Source of the DNA: JABDBK01 sp964453575
GTDB lineage: Bacteria; Pseudomonadota; Gammaproteobacteria; DSM-16500
DNA length: 7,087 bases
Assembly (NCBI GenBank): GCA_964453575.1
Contig: CAYVRW010000109.1
Span: forward strand, 1-7,087
Direction: 5' to 3'
In this document: in pieces, positions 1 to 4,460 of the stretch
How the letters are laid out: each line of letters starts with the position of its first letter
Numbering within the stretch: the stretch's first letter is position 1
Position numbers and translations under genes: made by a program
Notes under the pieces: generated by a model
Seen by the model: the letters and a program-made list of their open reading frames with translations, nothing else
The model's database searches: none
Told to the model about the DNA's origin: nothing

Positions 1-145
1 GGGTGTTGTCCTCGAAATTATTGACATGCACAGGGGTGACAGAGCGGTGGGTACAGTTATGTATAAAGCTATGTACTTTTTGCGCGGAAATCTATCTCAT
101 AACAACTTTTCTAGCTTCGTCCATGCTGATGGGTCGATTTAGCAT
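1..145 (-). pseudogene. Possible minus-strand gene start broken by an in-frame stop, or a 17-codon leader ORF
   Basis: Read on the minus strand, an ATG at 145-143 follows an AGAGGT Shine-Dalgarno-like stretch and opens MLNRPISMDEARKVVMR. A TAG at 94-92 ends it after 17 codons. The same frame is then open to the window edge (ISAQKVHSFIHNC and onward). Either this is a real gene start with a nonsense mutation, a short leader peptide, or chance. The opening loosely resembles the N-terminus of IS630-type transposases (RPxSxDLRxRVV), but that is a weak memory-based likeness. Only the edge of any such gene would be in the window. The 61-codon plus-strand frame over the same bases has a cysteine-rich, unconvincing product and I treat it as the shadow. 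Confidence 0.25.
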
Positions 146-181
146 AATTTGTTTACCTCTTGTGCGAATTAATTTTGAGCA

Positions 182-210
182 ATATTAATCAGTTATAAAC
201 AATTTCGCAA
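182..210 (-). promoter_or_regulatory. Weak sigma70-like promoter facing left
   Basis: On the minus strand TTGCGA (210-205) and TAATAT (187-182) are separated by 17 bases. Each matches the consensus at 4 of 6 positions. It lies about 37 bases before the ATG at 145, so it would suit the broken minus-strand reading frame. In DNA this AT-rich such matches are common by chance. Confidence 0.2.
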
Positions 211-301
211 GTTTTTTGTCCTATAAATGACGGAAATCGATATTATTGGTTGATTATTAAACTACCTCATGGCATTATACTTCTCGCAGTTATTTGGTAC
301 T

Positions 302-314
302 GCTAAGACTTAGC
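302..314. repeat. Short palindrome GCTAAG-A-CTTAGC
   Basis: Six-base arms surround one central base, a perfect odd-centred palindrome about 115 bases before the start codon at 428. The symmetry suits a dimeric DNA-binding protein better than an RNA hairpin, since the loop would be too small without opening the stem. Function is unknown and chance occurrence is possible. Confidence 0.3.
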
Positions 315-357
315 GGGAATGGCTGTTCTCAAACCCGATTTTGTTGAGTAAAAATTT

Positions 358-392
358 ATCATAACTGTGCTTATTATGATACAAAATTGTAT
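358..392. promoter_or_regulatory. Two abutting operator-like inverted repeats upstream of the gene at 428
   Basis: ATCATAA (358-364) is mirrored by TTATGAT (374-380) with a 9-base spacer. Overlapping its end, ATACAA (379-384) is mirrored by TTGTAT (387-392) around a central AA. Both are perfect and they overlap the candidate -10 boxes of the gene at 428, the position expected for a repressor operator. The repeats are seen directly; their role as operators is inference. Confidence 0.35.
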
Positions 393-427
393 AGGTTTTT
401 TATTAATTAATACTGACGAGGTTTAAT

Positions 428-940
428 ATGCCAAAAAAATACAGATTTGCGACATCACACAAAGAGTGGGAAGTAGTTCAAGAGGATGGAGACATATATA
501 TGGAAATTTCTACTAATGTTAGCAATGATGATTCGGAATATGAAGGCGATGAAGGCGAGAAATTGGTTCCAGGTAAGGTTATTGACAAAAATGAAGCTGG
601 CACGCTAAGAAAGCTCTACAAAAAGAATGAATCTACCGGCGAACTCAAAGAATCATCATTAGGGGTAGTATCCACAAATAAATCACATAATCCATATATT
701 AAATCACGCTTTTGTCTTGATCGTCCTTATATAAACAAGGGAGTCGTAGAACAAGCAGGACTGAAGGTGGTGTATGCAGCTCATGAGAATGAAGGCGGAC
801 AAGATGAGACTTCTCGCTATGTAGTAAAGCTTGACAATTATACACCAGGTCTTTTAAGTGATAGTAGTTTTCTTACTCCGAAGACAGAAAAAACAGAATC
901 CTCGGTGGCCCAGGCTCCGGTTATCGCTCCAAAAAAATAA
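428..940 (+). CDS. Hypothetical hydrophilic protein, 170 residues
   Basis: I do not recognise this protein. It is probably a real gene: it has a good ribosome binding site (GAGG, six bases before the ATG), a clean intrinsic terminator 19 bases after its stop, and ordinary codon use. The product is strongly hydrophilic with no signal peptide or membrane segment. Residues 33-44 are an acidic run (DDSEYEGDEGE). A possible folded middle (about 45-140) contains one cysteine in RFCLDRPYINKG. The last 25 residues are rich in Thr, Lys, Pro and Ala and look disordered, ending APKK. It is monocistronic and convergent with the glycosylation operon. A secreted effector is conceivable if the host is a Legionella-like intracellular bacterium, but nothing in the sequence demonstrates that. 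Confidence 0.75.
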   Translation: MPKKYRFATSHKEWEVVQEDGDIYMEISTNVSNDDSEYEGDEGEKLVPGKVIDKNEAGTLRKLYKKNESTGELKESSLGVVSTNKSHNPYIKSRFCLDRPYINKGVVEQAGLKVVYAAHENEGGQDETSRYVVKLDNYTPGLLSDSSFLTPKTEKTESSVAQAPVIAPKK

Positions 941-956
941 ATCAGAAACCGCTGAT
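931..956 (-). terminator. Possible weak terminator for the leftward operon
   Basis: On the minus strand ATCAG (956-952) pairs with CTGAT (945-941) around a 6-base loop, followed by TTATTTTTTT (940-931). The stem is only five pairs, so efficiency is doubtful. Its T-tract is the complement of the Lys-Lys-stop codons of the convergent gene. It lies 64 bases after the stop of the membrane protein gene and is the best visible end for that operon. Confidence 0.4.
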
Positions 957-958
957 AC

Positions 959-995
959 AACCAGGCGTGATGTGACTATGCCTGGTTCTTTTTTT
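959..995 (+). terminator. Rho-independent terminator of the gene at 428
   Basis: AACCAGGC (959-966) pairs perfectly with GCCTGGTT (980-987). The stem extends inward by a G-U and a T-A pair, leaving a loop of about nine bases. One C later there is a run of seven T (989-995). This is a textbook intrinsic terminator, 19 bases after the stop codon at 940. Confidence 0.9.
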
Positions 996-1019
996 AAATC
1001 TCAAAAATGATGACCCTCA

Positions 1020-2351
1020 TCAAAACGGATACCGAAGCGACAATTTTACTTTTTCTAAATCACCGTGTATCAACATATCAGGAAGGTGGTTGTCAGCGTT
1101 TGTTATGCCATGCCTCAAATCATCACGAGCACGATCTAATTGAGAAGCATAAAGAGGCCAGTGTTTATCGGATCTCGTGGGTAAGTTATGATTGGTATAA
1201 AATATCACATTATAAAATAGGAGCACGCTAAGCATGGTGCCTACTATGATTTTGTTGGATGTAAAGCAGCGATAAGCTATGCTTAAGCATAAAATAATTC
1301 CTAAGACACCGCCTATGAATGAATATCGATAGTTCCAATCTATGTAAGTCATTAACGTTCCTGGGAAAAAAAATTCGCTGGCGTTACTATGCCGGGTTAT
1401 GCATTGAATAGAAAAAATAAGACTCACACAAAAACTTAAGAATAACAATTCTAAAAAAATTTTTTTTCTAATACAATAAATTAACATAAAAATGATGGCA
1501 ATTGCCAAGCTCCAGAGTACGAATGTCCAACCAAAAAGTACGATTTCTACAAATAATTTTTCTCCTAAGGGCACAACAAAATGAATACCATACAAAAACT
1601 GGTAAACCATAATTTTCCAAAGTTGTGGTACATAGGAAAAATCAAACGTTGTAACAGAACCCTGAATGTAAACAGGACTAGTATGGTCCCAGCAATGAAA
1701 AATAACATTAATCATTGAAATTAAAAACGTTACGAATAACACACAAGTTATTTTTAGATAACTTATATTTTTGGTAAAAAACCACATTAAAAAATGAAAA
1801 GGCAGGAAAACATAAAAAAGGGGTGAAGAAAATGAAAGAATGCTCCATAAGCATAAATAAAAAGCTGAGGATCGAATAGGTTTTTCTAGACTTAAGAGTG
1901 CCATGAATGCGCCAAGAAGATAAAGTAAATTAGCCAAATTCATTTGCACTTCCCACGATCCCAGTGTTGTAGCCATTAAAAGAACAAAGATGATGCGTAT
2001 AAGGAGTGAAGGAATTAAATAAGAAAATGAATCACGTAAAAAATAAAGAAATACACAAATATAAATTAAAAATGAAACCCATGCATAAATAGCTGGTATA
2101 TATAACGCAGGGGCGAATGCTGCTAATAAAGCAATGACGCGAGCAAGTAAATGAAAACTTGAAAAGACAGGATAAAATACTGAGACAGCTCCAAAATAAA
2201 AGGGATCGTAAAAAAATATTTCACCATCTTCAGCCCAAAATTCGGGGCGAAAAAGCGGATCAGGATTTCGAAACATGATAAGCAAGCCAGTTAAGCATGC
2301 AATAAGAAGATAAATTTTAACGTTAGACTGCCTGGGCGACCACGACAACAT
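1020..2351 (-). CDS. Multi-pass membrane protein, probable GT-C-like glycosyltransferase
   Basis: The 443-residue product is very hydrophobic, with perhaps 9-11 membrane segments from about residue 12 to 385, then a soluble tail of about 55 residues. After the first segment comes FRPEFWAEDG (34-43). Acidic residues in this first external loop are typical of GT-C transferases, which take sugar from a polyprenyl-phosphate donor. The tail (PTRSDKHWPLYASQLDRARDD) resembles uncharacterised membrane proteins that I cannot name. It is the last gene of a three-gene operon and its start overlaps the methyltransferase gene by 29 bases, suggesting translational coupling. A poorly spaced AAGGGA precedes the ATG. 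The upstream DPM1-like gene supports the GT-C reading, since it would make the donor. A flippase or polymerase is the alternative. By eye it is markedly AT-rich compared with fmt-rsmB. Confidence 0.7.
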   Translation of the reverse strand: MLSWSPRQSNVKIYLLIACLTGLLIMFRNPDPLFRPEFWAEDGEIFFYDPFYFGAVSVFYPVFSSFHLLARVIALLAAFAPALYIPAIYAWVSFLIYICVFLYFLRDSFSYLIPSLLIRIIFVLLMATTLGSWEVQMNLANLLYLLGAFMALLSLEKPIRSSAFYLCLWSILSFSSPLFYVFLPFHFLMWFFTKNISYLKITCVLFVTFLISMINVIFHCWDHTSPVYIQGSVTTFDFSYVPQLWKIMVYQFLYGIHFVVPLGEKLFVEIVLFGWTFVLWSLAIAIIFMLIYCIRKKIFLELLFLSFCVSLIFSIQCITRHSNASEFFFPGTLMTYIDWNYRYSFIGGVLGIILCLSIAYRCFTSNKIIVGTMLSVLLFYNVIFYTNHNLPTRSDKHWPLYASQLDRARDDLRHGITNADNHLPDMLIHGDLEKVKLSLRYPF

Positions 2352-2976
2352 AAGTGAATAAATCCCTTAATCCAAAATGATAACTTTTAAGTTCAAATCC
2401 GGTTTTTTCAAGTAACTTAAGCGCATGCTTTTTTGATTGTAATTGAGAAATTTCTGCCGGATGAAATTCGTATTGTTTACGGGTTAATAAAAATAAAAAT
2501 TTCTTTAATATTTTAAAAAATAATACACTTAATCCATAAGTAGGCGGCCAGAAAAGAATGATTTTTCCTCGCGGCTTAATGATTCTGCGGCATTCAACGA
2601 GAATATTTTTTATTTCATCGTGAGAAAAATGTTCCATGACACCTAAATTATAAATGCCATCAAAATAAGCATCATCAAAAGGCGTCGAAAAAATGTCACC
2701 TAAAACAGTGTCAGATGACGAACCGTTTTCATGTTTATAAATTTGAAGGGCATTGCTTGAGATATCCAGAGCGGTAATATTAATGTAAGAGCGAATATCT
2801 CTATCAACCTGTCCAGAACCGCACCCAGCATGCAGCACTTTTTCATTTTTGTTAAAATGTTTTTTTATAAAATAATTGAGAGAAGGTCTGATAATAAAAC
2901 GTCTATAACATTCTGCAATCATATCATAGATAACACGAGACTCTTTTTTAGCCCAATAACTTTCCCATTCTTGCAT
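2323..2976 (-). CDS. Class I SAM-dependent methyltransferase
   Basis: The 217-residue product has a Rossmann-type methyltransferase core. Motif I is VLHAGCGSGQVD (47-58), binding S-adenosylmethionine. The acidic end of strand 2 is TALDIS (D71). GDIFSTPFDDAYFDGIYN (93-110) leads into the NLGVMEHF segment (110-117), and KPRGKIILFWP (134-144) is the post-core strand. This is the Methyltransf_11/UbiE-like fold; the substrate cannot be read from sequence. Its ATG shares one base with the stop of the glycosyltransferase gene (TAATG), and AAGGA lies nine bases before it within the upstream coding end, so the two are translationally coupled. The 3' end overlaps the membrane protein gene by 29 bases. 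Sitting between a lipid-sugar synthase and a GT-C-like protein, it probably methylates a sugar, lipid carrier or glycan end. That last step is inference. Confidence 0.85.
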   Translation of the reverse strand: MQEWESYWAKKESRVIYDMIAECYRRFIIRPSLNYFIKKHFNKNEKVLHAGCGSGQVDRDIRSYINITALDISSNALQIYKHENGSSSDTVLGDIFSTPFDDAYFDGIYNLGVMEHFSHDEIKNILVECRRIIKPRGKIILFWPPTYGLSVLFFKILKKFLFLLTRKQYEFHPAEISQLQSKKHALKLLEKTGFELKSYHFGLRDLFTYVVVVAQAV

Positions 2977-3680
2977 TAAGGTGCATCCTTATAAAGTTTA
3001 AAAAGAAATACCAGACTTTTGAATGCATCTAAGAATGACATCTTAGAATTGCCATAAGTTCTAGCAGGTAAATTGATAGGTATTTCGATGATTTTATAGC
3101 GATTGTTAAAAAGCTTTTTCAAGCTTTCAAAAAAGAAAGCGTAAGAACTGCTTTTTAAGTTTGAAAAATGGTTAGCGTCAATATGACTTAATTGATATGC
3201 ACGATAAGCTCCTGTGACATCATAAGGACATTTGAGTAAAAAGGCAGTCATAAGATGAGCAGTCCATGTCAGTGCTTTTCGAAAATAGTTCCAGGTCTCC
3301 AAACTGTTTTTCATCAAAAAACGAGAACCTATAGCAATATCATACTGATCAAGTGCAGAGATCAATGCAGGTATGTATTTAGGATCATGACTAAAATCAG
3401 CATCCATCGTAATTAACTGTTGATAACCATTAGCATAAGCCCATGCAATTCCTTCTTTATGCGCAGACCCTATGCCGGATTTTTTTTTACGATGAATGAT
3501 AAAAACGCAGGCATCTTTTTTTTGGATTTCGTTTAATAGACAGCCTGTTCCATCAGGAGAATTATCATCTAAAAAAAGAAAATCAAGATTAAGGTTTAGA
3601 TTTTTAATAGCATGATAAAGGGGTTGTATATTATTACATTCGTTATAAGTGGGAATAAACACAAGCAGTTTGTTTGTCAT
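2976..3680 (-). CDS. DPM1-like family 2 glycosyltransferase (polyprenyl-phosphate sugar synthase)
   Basis: With the start at 3680 the product has 234 residues, near the usual length of soluble DPM1-type enzymes, which transfer mannose or another hexose from a nucleotide sugar to dolichyl or undecaprenyl phosphate at the inner face of the membrane. Visible motifs are PTYNE (10-14), LDDNSPDGT (37-45), SGIGSAHKEG (68-77), the metal-binding MDADFSHDP (92-100), GSRF (118-121), CPYDVTGAYRAYQ (151-163) and PARTYGNSKM (205-214). No C-terminal membrane domain or GtrA domain is fused. The frame is open 40 codons further, to 3800, but that part is not DPM1-like and overlaps the opposite gene. ATG 3680 has AAGGAAAGG just upstream. 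It is first in the operon and overlaps the methyltransferase by one base. The exact sugar is unknown. Confidence 0.9.
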   Translation of the reverse strand: MTNKLLVFIPTYNECNNIQPLYHAIKNLNLNLDFLFLDDNSPDGTGCLLNEIQKKDACVFIIHRKKKSGIGSAHKEGIAWAYANGYQQLITMDADFSHDPKYIPALISALDQYDIAIGSRFLMKNSLETWNYFRKALTWTAHLMTAFLLKCPYDVTGAYRAYQLSHIDANHFSNLKSSSYAFFFESLKKLFNNRYKIIEIPINLPARTYGNSKMSFLDAFKSLVFLFKLYKDAP

Positions 3681-3699
3681 AAACCCTTTCCTTGGGTTT
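3681..3699 (-). promoter_or_regulatory. Hairpin presenting the ribosome binding site of the glycosyltransferase
   Basis: On the minus strand AAACCC (3699-3694) pairs with GGGTTT (3686-3681). The 7-base loop between them is AAGGAAA, the core of the Shine-Dalgarno sequence. The stem abuts the ATG at 3680 directly. Such a structure could expose the site in the loop or hinder ribosome loading depending on stability. The pairing is perfect but only six base pairs. Confidence 0.4.
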
Positions 3700-3737
3700 C
3701 CGCTAAGTCCTCTAATGATAATAAAAATGAAGAAATG

Positions 3738-3763
3738 TTGCACGCTTTTTGGTACCATACAAT
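3738..3763 (+). promoter_or_regulatory. Possible promoter of the gene at 3794
   Basis: TACAAT (3758-3763) is a 5 of 6 match to a -10 box and lies 30 bases before the ATG. TTGCAC (3738-3743) precedes it, but the 14-base spacer is short for a sigma70 promoter. The same TTGCACG sequence followed by CTTTTT recurs at 4405 ahead of fmt. Confidence 0.3.
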
Positions 3764-3793
3764 GAATAATAAAATTCACATTGGAGTTCATTG

Positions 3794-4024
3794 ATGGCAC
3801 TTAGCGAAGAAGCAATGTCTTTTCTGGAAGAGCATATCCCTGAACTTGCGGATATAGCATTTAAGCAAGCTTATTGGGCTGCTCTTGCCTCTGGGAGTAG
3901 CGTTCTCATCAGCGAAAATGGGAATTTAGTAGAGGTATTCCCTGATGGGAAGCATAGATTTATCAAACATTTACCTCCATCAATATCAGTGATTCGCGGG
4001 CAGAAGTTAGAAAGGAATCCATGA
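3794..4024 (+). CDS. Small conserved-looking hypothetical protein, 76 residues
   Basis: The product starts MALSEEAMSFLEEHIPELADIAFKQA: an amphipathic helical N-terminal half (residues 3-32), then what looks like a beta-hairpin, NGNLVEVFPDGKHRFIKHLPP. I recall similar short proteins (helix, then LVEVFPDG, then KxLPP) in other bacteria, with no known function. ATG 3794 is preferred over the TTG three bases earlier because GGAG (3783-3786) sits seven bases before it. The gene diverges from the glycosyltransferase operon with a 113-base gap. The DUF2283-like gene follows on the same strand after 59 bases. The pair has the size and layout of a toxin-antitoxin locus, but no toxin or antitoxin fold is evident, so I do not call it one. 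Confidence 0.75.
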   Translation: MALSEEAMSFLEEHIPELADIAFKQAYWAALASGSSVLISENGNLVEVFPDGKHRFIKHLPPSISVIRGQKLERNP

Positions 4025-4048
4025 CTAATATAGTGTGATTAGGAAAAA

Positions 4049-4081
4049 ATGAGTAGCAACCATAAAAAAAGAAAAGAATAA
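4049..4081 (+). CDS. Possible 10-residue leader ORF before the DUF2283-like gene
   Basis: AGGA (4041-4044) lies four bases before ATG 4049, which opens MSSNHKKRKE and ends with TAA at 4079-4081, two bases before the ATG of the next gene. The main gene has only a purine-rich, poor ribosome binding site, partly inside this mini-ORF. Ribosomes finishing the mini-ORF could restart at 4084. The arrangement is visible; translation is not shown. Confidence 0.3.
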   Translation: MSSNHKKRKE

Positions 4082-4083
4082 CC

Positions 4084-4281
4084 ATGTATATTTACTATAA
4101 TGACAAAACCGACTACCTTGAAGTTCTTGAGAAAAAAGTTAAGAACTATGCTGTTCCGCTTGAAAATGGTCTTTTTAAAATATTCACAGAAAAAGGAAAC
4201 AAGCCCATTGGTTATGGAATTGAAAACGCATCCAAGCGACATAAAGATTTAGCTATTTTTAGTCGGTCTAAAGAAGGTTAG
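4084..4281 (+). CDS. DUF2283-like small protein, 65 residues
   Basis: The pattern YIYYNDKTDYLEVL (residues 2-15), a turn with LENGLFKIF (26-34), then NKPIGYGIENAS (39-50) fits DUF2283, a family of short beta-rich proteins (typically KxxYDxExDxLYI near the N-terminus and VxGIEIxxAS near the C-terminus). Its function is unknown; some members lie beside toxin-like genes. The match is from memory. The ribosome binding site is weak, and a mini-ORF ends two bases before the start. The stop codon and the last three sense codons lie within the left arm of a perfect 35-bp inverted repeat, so the native C-terminus may have been altered when that repeat formed. It shares a strand and probably a transcript with the gene at 3794. 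Confidence 0.7.
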   Translation: MYIYYNDKTDYLEVLEKKVKNYAVPLENGLFKIFTEKGNKPIGYGIENASKRHKDLAIFSRSKEG

Positions 4282-4348
4282 CTATTCATTTTTAGCGACT
4301 TGTCGTCCTGACAACAAGTCGCTAAAAATGAATAGCTAACCTTCTTTA
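4269..4348. repeat. Perfect inverted repeat, 35-bp arms, 10-base loop
   Basis: Bases 4269-4303 are the exact reverse complement of 4314-4348, with 4304-4313 (CGTCCTGACA) as loop. The left arm starts in the last codons of the DUF2283-like gene and contains its TAG (4279-4281). Pairing stops outside 4268/4349. As RNA it would be a very stable 35-bp hairpin on either strand. It is not a standard intrinsic terminator: the full stem is followed by ACGGGAAT, and the GC-richer inner stem (AGCGACTTGT with its mate) is followed by AAAAATG, not a T-tract. It could still act as a transcript end through RNase III processing, or be a palindromic mobile repeat or the product of template switching. No second copy is in the window. 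Confidence 0.9.
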
Positions 4349-4393
4349 ACGGGAATCACTGGCCTAAAATACCGGAGCACAAGCCGGGAACTT

Positions 4394-4432
4394 TTGAAGA
4401 ACCATTGCACGTCTTTTTATAATCTTTATAAT
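4394..4432 (+). promoter_or_regulatory. Tandem sigma70-like promoter candidates for fmt-rsmB(-guaC)
   Basis: Two perfect TATAAT hexamers occur at 4418-4423 and 4427-4432. The first has TTGAAG (4394-4399, 4 of 6) at an 18-base spacing. The second has TTGCAC (4405-4410) at 16. Transcription would start around 4430-4440, ahead of the GTG at 4461. The second -10 box overlaps the ATG at 4431, which argues against that ATG as the fmt start. Confidence 0.5.
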
Positions 4433-4460
4433 GTCTCATATAATAAAGCTGGATACTCTA

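Larger units (their letters stand above)
189..427. other. AT-rich intergenic region between possible divergent starts
   Basis: I see no convincing coding frame in this 239-base stretch. It contains three short palindromes, listed separately, and an AT-rich leader ahead of the gene at 428. Candidate plus-strand -10 boxes are TATTAT (372-377) and TATGAT (375-380), but neither has a well-spaced -35 box, so no promoter is called with confidence. The gene at 428 has GAGG at 418-421, six bases before its ATG. Confidence 0.5.

Noticed and set aside
1007..1231. Plus-strand open frame antisense to the membrane protein gene
   Set aside because: It is a shadow of the minus-strand gene with no ribosome binding site and no plausible product.
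307..3709. Shared 10-mer GACTTAGCGG (307-316 plus strand; 3709-3700 minus strand)
   Set aside because: Several shared 10-mers are expected by chance in a window of this size, and the surrounding bases do not match.
3681..3800. Longer start of the DPM1-like gene at 3800
   Set aside because: The extra 40 residues are not DPM1-like, overlap the opposite gene start, and ATG 3680 has a strong ribosome binding site immediately before the conserved LLVFIPTYNE.
4039..4242. Minus-strand open frame opposite the DUF2283-like gene
   Set aside because: Its hydrophobic product is the complement of an AT-rich coding frame; the plus-strand frame fits a known family pattern.
3794..4281. Firm toxin-antitoxin call
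   Set aside because: Only size and adjacency support it; no toxin active site or DNA-binding antitoxin fold is visible.
4269..4348. Ordinary intrinsic terminator
   Set aside because: Neither the full 35-bp stem nor the inner GC-rich stem is followed by a T-tract in either direction.
4431..4460. fmt starting at ATG 4431
   Set aside because: This adds residues without homology, lacks a ribosome binding site, and the ATG overlaps a TATAAT box. GTG 4461 gives the usual length.
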